NCBI RefSeq assembly: GCF_001664485.1 | Contig: NZ_CP013635.1 | Location: 603,631 to 667,630, forward strand | Direction: 5' to 3' | DNA: 64,000 nucleotides | Origin: Rhizobium sp. N324 | GTDB taxonomy: Bacteria; Pseudomonadota; Alphaproteobacteria; Rhizobiales; Rhizobiaceae | Shown here: positions 52,054 through 61,418 of the stretch, in pieces | Layout: every line of letters starts with the position of its first letter | Numbering within the stretch: position 1 is the stretch's first letter | Notes under the pieces: model-generated | What the model was told of the DNA's origin: nothing | The model's input: only the letters and a program-made list of their open reading frames with translations | The model's database searches: none | Translations under genes and position numbers: made by a program

Positions 52054-53100
52054 TCAGGCGAGCGTTTCGTCCTTGTGGCTGAGATCGGAGGCAAGCGCCT
52101 TGTCGAGCACCTTCTGGATGTTGGCGGCGCGGCGGAAGGACGGTTCCTGGGTCTTGCCCGCGCGCACCGCCTGGACGAAACGCTGGTAATTGGTCTCGAC
52201 GGGATCGAAGGGCACGTCGCGCCAGGTCGCCGTGTGCACGTCTTCGCCGAGACAGGCGCGCAGCGTCGAGTTCCCGGTATCGTAGACCATCTCGATCGAG
52301 CCGGTTTCGCCATAGACCCTGAGGCGTAGCTGATCCATCTGGCCGGCGGCGGTGCGCGTCGCCTGGATCGTGCCGATCGCCCCGTTGGTGAAATCGACAT
52401 TCATCGTGAAGCTGTCATTGGCGTCGAGATCGTACTCGCCGATCTTATGGCCCGGCGCCTTATCGAAGGTCTTCAGCCGGGCGAAGACATGGGCGATGTC
52501 GAGGCCGGAACCGTAGGAGGCGAAATCGACGATATGGATGCCGATATCGCCCAGCGCGCCGTTCGACCCATGTTTCTTGCTCAGCCGCCACAGCCATTTG
52601 CTTTCGCTCTTCCAGTCGCCCCAGTGGCGGCCGACCAGCCAGCTTTGCAGGTGCGATGCCTCGACATGGCGCACCGCGCCGATTTCACCGGCAAGCACCA
52701 TCTGCCGGCCTTTCTGCAGGGCGGGCGAATTGCGATAGGTGAAATTGACCATGCCGACCTTGCCCGAACGTTCGATCGCCTCGGTCATCTCCATTGCCTT
52801 GACCGCATCGGTCGCAAGCGGCTTTTCGCAGAAGACATGCTTACCGGCGGCCACCGCCTGCAGCGTCGTCGGGTGGTGGATGCTGTCAGGCGTGACATTG
52901 GCAACCGCGTCGAATTCGCCCCAGGCGAGAGCCTCCTCGAGAGAGTTGAAATGATTGGCGATGCCATGTTCGCTGCAGAAGGCGGCAAGCCTTTCCGGCA
53001 CGACATCGACACCGCCGACGACGCTGACGCCCTCGATCGCCTTGAACCGCGCGGCATGCTGGTTGGCCATCCCGCCGGTGCCGAGAATGAGTAAACGCAT
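52054..53100 (-). CDS. Gfo/Idh/MocA-family oxidoreductase
   Basis: NAD(P)-dependent sugar or inositol dehydrogenase-type enzyme of 348 residues. The Rossmann motif LGTGGMANQHAARF is at the N-terminus, EKPLAT near residue 95 is the family's cofactor/catalytic Lys motif, and DIGIHIVDFASY near 180 carries the catalytic Asp/His. GGAGGAAAAG precedes the ATG at 53100. It is divergent from the ABC operon and convergent with the ROK gene, and probably oxidises or epimerises the imported sugar. Confidence 0.9.
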   Translation of the reverse strand: MRLLILGTGGMANQHAARFKAIEGVSVVGGVDVVPERLAAFCSEHGIANHFNSLEEALAWGEFDAVANVTPDSIHHPTTLQAVAAGKHVFCEKPLATDAVKAMEMTEAIERSGKVGMVNFTYRNSPALQKGRQMVLAGEIGAVRHVEASHLQSWLVGRHWGDWKSESKWLWRLSKKHGSNGALGDIGIHIVDFASYGSGLDIAHVFARLKTFDKAPGHKIGEYDLDANDSFTMNVDFTNGAIGTIQATRTAAGQMDQLRLRVYGETGSIEMVYDTGNSTLRACLGEDVHTATWRDVPFDPVETNYQRFVQAVRAGKTQEPSFRRAANIQKVLDKALASDLSHKDETLA

Positions 53101-53282
53101 CTTTTCCTCCATAGACTTTCAATTTCCGGCCGCCTCGGCAGCCGGGCAGGCCAGCCCGGGCCGTCGCGCTAAATCGCGATTGCCGTGCTGTTCTTCCTCT
53201 GGAAATTGCCGGGATATGCGCTAGCTGCTGTTGATCGTCGCCAGCATCTCAACCTCCCCAGGTCTGCCTTTCAAGCTCTGGC

Positions 53283-53310
53283 TTGACATCAAATCAAAGT
53301 AACTTAATCT
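53283..53310 (+). promoter_or_regulatory. Promoter/operator of the sugar ABC operon
   Basis: TTGACA (53283-53288), 16-base spacer, TAATCT (53305-53310). The element from TTGAC to TAATCTAA is repeated with three differences upstream of the mannosidase gene in the other orientation. The leader of about 70 bases to the ATG includes GGGGAGGAG. Confidence 0.72.
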
Positions 53311-53388
53311 AATTAATGCAGCACGGAAATGAGGAGAGGTCAACCGACCGCCAGGCTGTATTCGTTCAAAATGGGGAGGAGACCCATC

Positions 53389-54687
53389 ATGAAGAGCGCC
53401 ACCGTCAGCGCATTTGCGCTGAGCACAATGTTATTTTCAGCATCCGTTTCATTTGCCCAGGAACTTGCCACCAAGGACCGGATCGGCCTTGCCGATGCAC
53501 CAAAATCCCTCGTCGTCCGCCTGACCAACGACAGCCCGAACAATTCCGATCCCGCCATCGCCGAGGGCTATCAGAAGCTCTTCGTCGACTTCATCAAGAA
53601 GCATCCCGACTGGAAACTGCAGATGCAGTTCATGTCCTCAGACATCGGCACCGAACAAGCCAAGATGCTGGAGCAGGCCAAGGCCGGCAATGCGCCGGAT
53701 TGCGCCGCCGTCGATTCCTTCGTGCTGTCGCAGTTCATGGTCAATCACGTGCTGGCCGATTTCACGCCCTATTTCTCGAAGGAAGAAGTGGACGACCTCT
53801 TCCCCTTCATCCGCAGCGGCATCACCGACAAGGACCAGACGGTACGGGCCTGGTGGTGGGATACGGACCTTCGCGTGCTCTACCGCAACAAATCGATCGT
53901 CGCCGAGGCGCCTGCGACCTGGGACGATCTGAAGACCGCCGCGCTCGCCTCCACCAAGGAAGGCATGGAAGGCGTGCTCTTCAACGGCGGGCGCTGGGAA
54001 GGCACGACCTTCGACTGGCTGGCGAACTATTGGGCGCTCGGCGGCAAGCTCGTCGACGATACCGGCAAGCCGGTCTTCGGCGAAGGCGAGAACAAGGAGA
54101 AGTTCCTGAAGGCGCTCAACTATTTCAAGGATCTCGTCGATTCCGGCGCGGCTCCGAAACGCGTCAGCACCATCGCCAATTACGACGACATGAATGCTGC
54201 GGCAGCGGCCGCGACGACGGCCCTCTTCATCGGCGGCAACTGGCAATATGCGCAGCTGAAGTCCACGCTCGACGAAGACGAGTTCAAGAACTGGACCTTC
54301 TCGCCGATCCCCGGCCCGACGGTCGATCAGCGCTCGACCGGCACCGGCGGCTGGACGATCGCCTCCTTCAGCAAGGACAAGGACAAGGTCGAGATGTGCG
54401 CCAACCTGGCGCGCGAGGTTTATATGGGGCCGGCCAATGCGCTGCAGCAGCAGCTGCCGACCCGCAAATCGCTGTTCGACAAGTATGAGGTCTTCTCGAC
54501 CGAAGCCAACAAGACCTTCGCCAAGGCGCTGGTCGACGGACAGGCCCGCCCGGGTGTGCCGATCTATCCGGAGATCTCCAACCAGATCCAGATCATGATG
54601 GGCGACGTGCTTTCGGGCACCAAAAAGCCGGAGGACGCTTTGAACGCCGCCTTCAATGCGGCGATGGAAGCTTACAAGCGTCTGTGA
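53389..54687 (+). CDS. Sugar ABC transporter substrate-binding protein (CUT1 type)
   Basis: Periplasmic sugar receptor of 432 residues with a signal peptide of about 23 residues (ending SFAQ). The fold is recognised from LLEQAKAGNAPDCAAVDSF-like (MLEQAKAGNAPDCAAVDSF) and WWWDTDLRVLYRNKSIVAEA, followed by WDDLKTAA, all in the family 1 binding-protein pattern. Start at 53389 follows GGGGAGGAGACC. It is first in a six-gene operon. A RIME repeat separates it from the permeases, which may allow its excess production. The promoter is shared in type with alpha-mannosidase, so the ligand is probably a mannose-containing oligosaccharide (inferred). Confidence 0.92.
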   Translation: MKSATVSAFALSTMLFSASVSFAQELATKDRIGLADAPKSLVVRLTNDSPNNSDPAIAEGYQKLFVDFIKKHPDWKLQMQFMSSDIGTEQAKMLEQAKAGNAPDCAAVDSFVLSQFMVNHVLADFTPYFSKEEVDDLFPFIRSGITDKDQTVRAWWWDTDLRVLYRNKSIVAEAPATWDDLKTAALASTKEGMEGVLFNGGRWEGTTFDWLANYWALGGKLVDDTGKPVFGEGENKEKFLKALNYFKDLVDSGAAPKRVSTIANYDDMNAAAAAATTALFIGGNWQYAQLKSTLDEDEFKNWTFSPIPGPTVDQRSTGTGGWTIASFSKDKDKVEMCANLAREVYMGPANALQQQLPTRKSLFDKYEVFSTEANKTFAKALVDGQARPGVPIYPEISNQIQIMMGDVLSGTKKPEDALNAAFNAAMEAYKRL

Positions 54688-54722
54688 TGCTGCGGTTAAG
54701 TTCAGGAGATTGGCGAGAGCAG

Positions 54723-54859
54723 CCCCCCATCCGGCTGCCGCCACCTTCTCCCCGCCCGCGGGGAGAAGGCAAGATGCCGCAAGCTCTCCGTCCCTCACAA
54801 GCGCCTCGTAGGGCACGTCCCCTCTCCCCGCGAGGGGGGAGAGGGTTAGGGTGAGGGGT
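54723..54859 (+). repeat. RIME-like intergenic mosaic repeat, copy 3
   Basis: Starts CCCCCCATCCGGCTGCCGCC and ends AGGGTTAGGGTGAGGGGT, with two palindromic blocks (CTTCTCCCCGC/GCGGGGAGAAG and CCTCTCCCCGCG/GGGGGAGAGG). Shares ends with the copies at 667-841 and 23446-23519. It sits between the binding-protein and permease genes of one operon. Confidence 0.75.
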
Positions 54860-54935
54860 ATCTCCACCGCTTCAGACAGCGGCGCCGCCTGTCCGCAGGC
54901 GCCGCCGGCTTTGCCAAGTCAGGACAGGGAAGCCA

Positions 54936-55865
54936 ATGAGCCCAATTGCCATCGAGGCTGACAGCCCGCCTCAAAGCAGAACGTTCATGCGCCGTTTCGC
55001 CGGTGCGCCGCTGCCCTGGATCATGCCCGTGATCGTCGTCATCGGCATCTTCTACCTCTACCCCGTCATCGACGTTTTCCGGCTTTCCTTCACCAATGCG
55101 ACGCTGATCGGCGACACCCAGGACTATACGCTGGGCTCGATCGTCAATGCCTTGAGCTCACCGCAGCTGCCCGACATTTTATGGGCGACGCTGATCTTCG
55201 TCGGCGGCAGCGTCATCGGCCAGCAGATCCTCGGCCTTGCGGTCGCAGTCACCGTCATTCGCGGCGAAAAACGCGGCCTGTTCGGCACCACCATCCTGAG
55301 GACAACGGCGCTGATCGCCTGGGTCGTGCCGGGCATTGCCGGCGGCATCATCTGGCAGATGCTGTTTTCCGAAGCGCCTTACGGCGCGCTGAACAGCATT
55401 CTGAGATTGATGCATATGCCAACCGTCGCCTGGCTTTCCGATCCGGCGATCGCGCCATGGTCGACGCTGATCTCCAACATCTGGCGCGGCACGGCCTTTT
55501 CCATGGTCGTCATGTATGCGGCGCTGAAGGCGATCGATCCCTCGCTCTATGAAGCCGCCGAGGTCGATGGCGCGACGGCCTCGCAGCAGTTCTTCTTCGT
55601 CACCCTGCCGCAGCTGCGCGCCGCCATCCTCGTCAATATGATCCTCATCACCATCCAGACGGTAAACACCTTCGATGCGATCATCACGCTGACCGGCGGC
55701 GGTCCGGGGCGGGCGACGGAGGTGATCTCGCTCTACGTCTTCAACATCGTCTTCAGAAACTACGATCTCTCCGGCGGCAGTGTGCTCTCGGTGCTGATGC
55801 TGATCATCAGCCTCGGGCTTGCCTTCGTCTATGCCTCGTTCCTGCCGAAGGAGGAGGAGCAATGA
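54936..55865 (+). CDS. Sugar ABC permease (MalF/UgpA type)
   Basis: First membrane subunit, 309 residues with six helices (first about 30-50). The EAA loop is YEAAEVDGATASQQFFFVTL near residue 205. GGACAGGGAAGCCA precedes the ATG. The stop overlaps the start of the second permease (ATGA). Confidence 0.93.
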   Translation: MSPIAIEADSPPQSRTFMRRFAGAPLPWIMPVIVVIGIFYLYPVIDVFRLSFTNATLIGDTQDYTLGSIVNALSSPQLPDILWATLIFVGGSVIGQQILGLAVAVTVIRGEKRGLFGTTILRTTALIAWVVPGIAGGIIWQMLFSEAPYGALNSILRLMHMPTVAWLSDPAIAPWSTLISNIWRGTAFSMVVMYAALKAIDPSLYEAAEVDGATASQQFFFVTLPQLRAAILVNMILITIQTVNTFDAIITLTGGGPGRATEVISLYVFNIVFRNYDLSGGSVLSVLMLIISLGLAFVYASFLPKEEEQ

Positions 55866-56704
55866 GCGGGAGGACAGGAACCAGGCTTGGCGACGCCCTG
55901 AGCTATCTCTTCATGCTGGTGATGTTCGTCTTCTTCGCCGGCCCCCTCACCTATCTCCTGTCGATGGCGATGCGTGACAAGCGCGAAATCTATCGCGGCG
56001 CGGCGCGCTATATTCCTCAGAACCCGACGATCGACAATTTCATCACCGTGCTGAACAACAGCTATTTTCCGATCTATCTCTGGAACGGCCTCAAGCTCGC
56101 GGCCCTGAGCGGGATCGGTGTGCTGATCGTGGCACTGCCCGCCGCTTACGCCTTTTCCCGCTTTCAGTTCCGCGGCAAGGGCCTGTCGATGATGGGGCTC
56201 CTGCTCTTCCAGATGATTTCGCCGCTCGTCATCATGGTCCCGCTCTACCGCTACATGAACCGGCTCGGCATGCTCGACACGCATTTTGCCGTCGTCATGG
56301 TCTATATCGCGCTCGGCGTTCCGCTGGCGACCTGGCTGTTGAAGAGCACGGTCGACGGCATTCCGCGCAGCCTCGACGAAGCCGCCATGATCGACGGCTG
56401 CAACCGGTTTTCGGTGTTCTGGCGCATCATCCTGCCTTTGTCGGCGCCGGGTATCGCCTCGGTCTTCATCATCACGGTGATCGCCGGCTGGTCGCAATTC
56501 CTTGTGCCTTTCCTGCTGCTCACCAAAAATGACCTGATGCCGATCGGCGTCGGAATCTTTAACTTCCGCGGCATGCAGACCGACTCGTCCATCCAGCTGC
56601 TTGCCGCCGCCTGCCTGATCTCGGTCGTTCCGGCGATCGTGGCCTTCCTGTCGCTCCAGAGGCTGATCCTCGGCGCGATGACCAGCGGCGCGGTGAAGGG
56701 ATGA
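55862..56704 (+). CDS. Sugar ABC permease (MalG/UgpE type)
   Basis: Second membrane subunit, 280 residues with six helices. LDEAAMIDGCNRFSVFWRII near residue 170 is the EAA loop. Overlaps the first permease by four bases and is followed after 40 bases by the ROK regulator gene. Confidence 0.93.
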   Translation: MSGRTGTRLGDALSYLFMLVMFVFFAGPLTYLLSMAMRDKREIYRGAARYIPQNPTIDNFITVLNNSYFPIYLWNGLKLAALSGIGVLIVALPAAYAFSRFQFRGKGLSMMGLLLFQMISPLVIMVPLYRYMNRLGMLDTHFAVVMVYIALGVPLATWLLKSTVDGIPRSLDEAAMIDGCNRFSVFWRIILPLSAPGIASVFIITVIAGWSQFLVPFLLLTKNDLMPIGVGIFNFRGMQTDSSIQLLAAACLISVVPAIVAFLSLQRLILGAMTSGAVKG

Positions 56705-56744
56705 GGATCGGTCAGTCTCGATGATTGATGAAGGATTCGACCCT

Positions 56745-57983
56745 ATGAACCAGACACTCGGCGCCAGGCCGTCCCCCGATCTGACCGGTGCCAATGTCGA
56801 GGATGCCGGCGAGCATAACAGGGCGGTCGTCCTGCGCTGCATCCATCGCCAGGCGCCGATTTCGCGCGCCGAAATCGCGCGGCGCACCGGCTTTACCAAA
56901 CCGGCCATCGCGCGCATCGTCGATCGGCTGCTGGATGAGGGGCTGATCATGGAAGCCCGCCGGCGGCATGGGCTGCGAGGCCAGCCGGCGATCGAACTGG
57001 AGATCAATCCGGATGCCTGTTTTGCGATCGGCATCAACATCGACCGCGACCATCTGACGATCCTGGCGGTCGACGCCGTCGGCAATGTGCGCGCCCGCGT
57101 GCATCACGAAAAGCGCTTCATCCTGCCGGCGGAATTCCTGCAGCTGACATCAGATGCGATTTCGCATTTCCAGCGCAGCCGGCTGATCGATGATGCGCGG
57201 CTCGCCGGCATCGGCCTGGCGATGCCGGATTGGCTCGGCGAAATTTCGCTGCTCGGCAAGCCCAGGGCCTATCAGGAATGGACCGCATTCGATGTGCGCG
57301 CCGCACTGGAGAACCTGACGCAGCATCCCGTTTTCATCGAAAACGAGGCCAATGCGGCAGCCCTTGCGGAGCTCGATTACGGCCTCGGCGCCGAGAGCAG
57401 CAGCTTCTTCTATATCGCCATCAATGCCTGCCCCGGCGGCGGTCTCGTGCTTGACGGCAACGGCCATCGCGGCGCCATGGGCCTCAGCGGCGAAATCGGC
57501 TGGCTTCCCATCGCCGACGGCCGAGACGAGAAGGCCCACAAGGTCCAGCTTCTCGGCGAAATATTCTCGCTGTTTTCACTTTATGATTTTCTTGCGCGCC
57601 ACGACATCGAGGTGAGTGTTCCGCACGATCTGCTGACGCTCGATGCGCATGGCAGGCGCCTGGTTTCGCAGTGGCTGAAGGAAATGAGCGCGCATCTGGC
57701 CGTCGCCGTCAAGCATATCGGCTTGATCGTCGATCCCGACGCCGTCCTCGTCGGCGGCCGGCTGCCGATCCGCATCGTCGACGAGCTGCTGCGCTATGTG
57801 CACGAGCATCTCGACCCCGAAGACACCACCCTGCCCTCGCTGCATCGCGCCTCAATTGGCGAGGATGCCTCGGCCATGGGCGCCGCCGCCATGCCGATGG
57901 CGGCAGCCCTCATGCTCGCATCGGCGGATGTGGCTCAACGCACGCGTTCGCCGCTGAAAAACATGGATCGCCTGAACAGTTGA
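56745..57983 (+). CDS. ROK-family transcriptional regulator, second copy
   Basis: Sugar-responsive regulator of 412 residues in the ABC operon. N-terminal winged helix (about 28-85; QAPISRAEIARRTGFTKPAI) and a ROK domain (about 95-395) with NACPGGGLVLDGNGHRGAMG and LSGEIGWLPI in the ligand-binding region. Start chosen at 56745 with AAGGA nine bases upstream; ATG 56721 has no ribosome site. As part of the operon it probably represses this system and senses the imported sugar. Distinct in sequence from the ROK protein at 50.9 kb. Confidence 0.88.
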   Translation: MNQTLGARPSPDLTGANVEDAGEHNRAVVLRCIHRQAPISRAEIARRTGFTKPAIARIVDRLLDEGLIMEARRRHGLRGQPAIELEINPDACFAIGINIDRDHLTILAVDAVGNVRARVHHEKRFILPAEFLQLTSDAISHFQRSRLIDDARLAGIGLAMPDWLGEISLLGKPRAYQEWTAFDVRAALENLTQHPVFIENEANAAALAELDYGLGAESSSFFYIAINACPGGGLVLDGNGHRGAMGLSGEIGWLPIADGRDEKAHKVQLLGEIFSLFSLYDFLARHDIEVSVPHDLLTLDAHGRRLVSQWLKEMSAHLAVAVKHIGLIVDPDAVLVGGRLPIRIVDELLRYVHEHLDPEDTTLPSLHRASIGEDASAMGAAAMPMAAALMLASADVAQRTRSPLKNMDRLNS

Positions 57984-58029
57984 ACCGGCCGGCAAGGCGC
58001 CAGGGATTGGTGAAGATGGGAGGATTTTG

Positions 58030-58884
58030 ATGAAGATCGGCTTTTACACCTCGACATTCAATGACCGCCCGCTTGAAGAAGTGGTGGATTTCGCCGCGTC
58101 GGCGGGGTTCGACGCGATCGAAATCGATGTCGGCGGCCATATCAAAACGCCGGATCGGGTGGAGGCAGCCGTCACGCTTGCCCGCAGCCGCAATCTCTTC
58201 GTCTCTTCGATCACCTATTTCGGCAATCAGCTCGACGCCGACCGCGACAAACGCCGGCAGCTCAGGGCAAGAACCGCCGATTTTGCCGAGGCGATCGGCG
58301 AGGCCGGCGTCCCGATCTTCGTGATCTTCCCGGGCCACGACGACAGCGCCGGCGAGGAGGCCAATTATGACGACTTCGCCGACTTCGCGAATGCGTTGAT
58401 CGGAATGACGCAGTCCTCCGGCCTCACCTTCGCGATCGAGAATTGGCCGGGACCGAAGGACCATTTCATCGGTACGACGCCGAGAGGATGGCAGGAGCTT
58501 TTTCGCAGGATCGAAGATCGCCGCTTCGGCCTGGAATTCGATCCCTCGCACCTCATCCGCATCGGCGTCGATCCCTATCGGGCGATGGAGGTGGTGAAAG
58601 ACCGCATCGCCATCCTGCACGCCAAGGATACGGCGATCGATAATGAGGTGCTGCAAGCTGTCGGCTATCACGGCAAGGGCTGGTGGCAATACAAGCTGCC
58701 GGGGCAAGGCCTTCTCGACTGGCCACGCTTCCTGCGCCAGGCGCGCGGGCATGGCTTTGACGGCACGCTATCGATCGAGCACGAGGACGCCGCCTATGGC
58801 TGGCCCGGCAAGGATCTTGCTGCGCGCAAGGAGGGCGAGCGTCTCGGCCTCACTTATCTCAAAACGGTCCTGAGCGGACTTTGA
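58030..58884 (+). CDS. Sugar phosphate isomerase/epimerase (AP endonuclease 2-type TIM barrel)
   Basis: Enzyme of 284 residues in the xylose-isomerase-like TIM barrel superfamily. Metal ligands are expected in FAIENWPGPKD (Glu, near residue 137), GLEFDPSHLIRIG (Asp and His, near 175), ILHAKDTAID (His/Asp, near 200) and LSIEHEDA (Glu/His, near 247). GGGAGGATTTTG precedes the ATG. It sits between the ROK regulator and the transport ATPase, so it likely interconverts the imported sugar or its oxidised form made by the Gfo/Idh/MocA enzyme. Confidence 0.88.
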   Translation: MKIGFYTSTFNDRPLEEVVDFAASAGFDAIEIDVGGHIKTPDRVEAAVTLARSRNLFVSSITYFGNQLDADRDKRRQLRARTADFAEAIGEAGVPIFVIFPGHDDSAGEEANYDDFADFANALIGMTQSSGLTFAIENWPGPKDHFIGTTPRGWQELFRRIEDRRFGLEFDPSHLIRIGVDPYRAMEVVKDRIAILHAKDTAIDNEVLQAVGYHGKGWWQYKLPGQGLLDWPRFLRQARGHGFDGTLSIEHEDAAYGWPGKDLAARKEGERLGLTYLKTVLSGL

Positions 58885-58906
58885 CGGCGAATTCGGGAGG
58901 ACTGTC

Positions 58907-59968
58907 ATGGCCCATGTTTCGGTCAACAATGCGCGTAAGGATTACGGCGCGTTCAAAGCCATCAAAGGCGTATCGGTCGACATCGGCGACGGCGAGTTCG
59001 TCGTTCTGGTCGGCCCATCCGGCTGCGGAAAATCCACGCTTTTGCGGATGATTGCCGGCCTCGAAGGCATCACCTCGGGCAAGATCCAGATCGGCAAGCA
59101 TATCGTCAACGAGCTTGCGCCCAAGGATCGCGACATCGCCATGGTGTTCCAGAACTACGCGCTCTATCCGCATATGACGGTCGCCAAGAATATGGGCTTT
59201 TCCCTGCGGCTGAAACGCATGCCGAGGACGGAGATCGACCAGCGGGTCGGCAATGCCGCCAAGATCCTCGGCCTCGAAAATCTTCTCGAAAGATATCCAA
59301 AGCAATTGTCCGGCGGCCAGAGGCAGCGCGTCGCCATGGGCCGGGCGATCGTGCGCGACCCGGCGGTCTTCCTGTTCGACGAGCCGCTGTCGAACCTCGA
59401 CGCCAAACTCCGGGTGCAGATGCGCTCGGAGATCAAGGAACTGCATCAGCGGCTGCAGACGACTACCATCTACGTCACCCACGACCAGATCGAAGCCATG
59501 ACCATGGCCGACAAGATCGTCGTCATGAAGGACGGGCTGATCGAGCAGTCGGGCTCGCCGCTGGAACTCTACGATCGGCCGAACAATCTTTTCGTCGCCG
59601 GTTTCATCGGCTCGCCGGCGATGAATTTCATCCAGGGCAGCATGACGGAAGGCGGCTTCAAAACCGCCGACGGCCTGCTGCTGCCGAGCGAGCGCCGCCC
59701 GAGCGATGCCGTGACCTATGGCATCCGACCCGAGCATATCAGGCTCGATCCCGACGGCATCGAGGTAACGACTGTCGTCGTGGAGCCGACGGGTTCGGAA
59801 ACGCTTGTTATCGTTCGGTTGGGCACACAGACGCTCACCTGCGTCTTTCGGGAACGGATCAGGGCCGCCCCCGGCGACGTGCTGAGGATCGCGCCCATCC
59901 ACGACACCGTCCACCTGTTCGGGGCGGACGAACAGCGGATCACCTCCGGTGAAACCCCGCTGAACTGA
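58907..59968 (+). CDS. Sugar ABC transporter ATPase (UgpC/MsmX type)
   Basis: Energising subunit of the importer, 353 residues: Walker A GPSGCGKST near residue 37, Q-loop QNYALYPHM near 82, signature LSGGQRQRVAMGRAI near 134, Walker B VFLFDEPLSNLDA near 155, H-loop VTHDQIEA, then a C-terminal TOBE regulatory domain (about 280-350). GGGAGGACTGTC precedes the ATG. It ends the operon, after which repABC begins within 250 bases. Confidence 0.94.
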   Translation: MAHVSVNNARKDYGAFKAIKGVSVDIGDGEFVVLVGPSGCGKSTLLRMIAGLEGITSGKIQIGKHIVNELAPKDRDIAMVFQNYALYPHMTVAKNMGFSLRLKRMPRTEIDQRVGNAAKILGLENLLERYPKQLSGGQRQRVAMGRAIVRDPAVFLFDEPLSNLDAKLRVQMRSEIKELHQRLQTTTIYVTHDQIEAMTMADKIVVMKDGLIEQSGSPLELYDRPNNLFVAGFIGSPAMNFIQGSMTEGGFKTADGLLLPSERRPSDAVTYGIRPEHIRLDPDGIEVTTVVVEPTGSETLVIVRLGTQTLTCVFRERIRAAPGDVLRIAPIHDTVHLFGADEQRITSGETPLN

Positions 59969-60097
59969 GCCGGCCGATTGCCCCCTCCCCTTCGGCCGGG
60001 CGGCGGCCGGGAGCGCGTTTTCCGCGCCCCGGCCGTGAAATTTCTTGGTGCTCCGACGTCCGGGCAGCATCCGCCAAGTGCTTGAACCAGCGCTGAA

Positions 60098-60119
60098 AAG
60101 GTTAATATGCGTTAACCTT
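60098..60119. promoter_or_regulatory. Inverted repeat upstream of repA, possible RepA/RepB operator
   Basis: AAGGTTAA-TATGCG-TTAACCTT, an eight-base perfect palindrome 91 bases before repA. repABC operons are autorepressed by RepA with RepB at operator sequences in this position. A second imperfect repeat (CGGATAA at about 60150 and TTATCCG at about 60188) lies closer to the start. Confidence 0.5.
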
Positions 60120-60209
60120 AAAATTCTTGGCCGGAATCGGAGAATCGCGGATAATAACGGTTAGAAGGGCTTTTGATCCCGAAAATCGTTATCCGAAAGA
60201 TTGCTGCCG

Positions 60210-61418
60210 ATGAACGCTAAATTGACGGCCTTGAAGACGGCGCCGTTGCATTTCGAGGATCAGATCCTCGAGCATGGCGACGTGATTTCAAAGAAGCTTC
60301 ATCTGCTCAGCGTGCAGCGCTTTCCGCCCAATGCCAAAAAGACTCTGCGCAACTTCTCCCTGGCGGAGGTCGCCAATTATGTCGGTGCCTCGCAAAGCAC
60401 GCTGAAGAAGCTGCATCTCGAAGGCAAGGGCCCCTTCCCGCAGACCTCGCCTTCCGGGCGGCGCTCCTATAGCGCCGAGCAGATGCTGGAGCTCCGACGC
60501 TATCTCGATGTCCACGGCCGCTCCGAGAGCCGTATGTATGTTCCCCATCGCCGCAGCCATGAGAAGCTGCAGGTACTGGCGGTCGTCAATTTCAAGGGCG
60601 GCTCGGGCAAGACGACGACGGCGGCCCATCTTGCCCAGCATCTGGCGTTGACGGGCCATCGTGTGCTGGCCGTCGATCTCGATCCGCAGGCATCGCTCTC
60701 TTCCCTGCATGGCTTCCAGCCGGAGTTCGACCAGGCCTCGTCCCTTTATGAAGCGATCCGCTACGACGGCGAGAAGAAGAAGCTCTCTGAGATCATCCAT
60801 AAGACGAACTTTCCAGGCCTCGATATCGTGCCGGCCAATCTCGACCTGCAGGAATATGAATACGACACGCCGCTTGCGATGGCCGACAAGTCGAGCAATG
60901 ACGGCAAGACCTTCTTCACCCGCATTTCGCGGGCGCTCGCCGAGGTTGATGACCGCTATGATGTCGTCGTCATCGATTGCCCGCCGCAGTTGGGTTACCT
61001 GACGCTGACGGCGCTGACGGCGGCGACCAGCGTGCTGATCACCATCCATCCGCAGATGCTCGACGTCATGTCGATGGGTCAGTTCCTGCTGATGCTCGGC
61101 GGAATCCTGAAGCCGATCCGTGCGGCCGGCGCCGAGGTGAACCTTTCCTGGTATCGCTATCTCATCACCCGCTACGAACCGACCGACGTGCCGCAGGCGC
61201 AGATGGTCGGTTTCATGTCGACGATGTTCCACGAATTCATGCTGAAGCAGCAGATGCTCAAGTCGACGGCGATCTCGGATGCCGGGATTACCAAGCAGAC
61301 GCTCTACGAGGTCGAACGGTCGTCGATGAACCGGGGAACCTATGACCGGGCGCTGGAGGCGATGGACGCCGTCAACGCCGAGATCGCCGAGCTTATTCAT
61401 CGAGCATGGGGGCGGTGA
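60210..61418 (+). CDS. repA: Plasmid partition ATPase RepA (ParA family)
   Basis: Partition ATPase and operon repressor of 402 residues. The N-terminal DNA-binding segment is about 45-75 (FSLAEVANYVGASQSTLKKL), followed by the deviant Walker A VVNFKGGSGKTTTAAHLA near residue 125 and Walker B-like VVVIDCPPQLGYLTL near 250. The length is normal for RepABC plasmids. ATG 60210 is preferred over TTG 60201. First gene of the repABC operon; its stop overlaps a palindrome that may be parS. Confidence 0.95.
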   Translation: MNAKLTALKTAPLHFEDQILEHGDVISKKLHLLSVQRFPPNAKKTLRNFSLAEVANYVGASQSTLKKLHLEGKGPFPQTSPSGRRSYSAEQMLELRRYLDVHGRSESRMYVPHRRSHEKLQVLAVVNFKGGSGKTTTAAHLAQHLALTGHRVLAVDLDPQASLSSLHGFQPEFDQASSLYEAIRYDGEKKKLSEIIHKTNFPGLDIVPANLDLQEYEYDTPLAMADKSSNDGKTFFTRISRALAEVDDRYDVVVIDCPPQLGYLTLTALTAATSVLITIHPQMLDVMSMGQFLLMLGGILKPIRAAGAEVNLSWYRYLITRYEPTDVPQAQMVGFMSTMFHEFMLKQQMLKSTAISDAGITKQTLYEVERSSMNRGTYDRALEAMDAVNAEIAELIHRAWGR

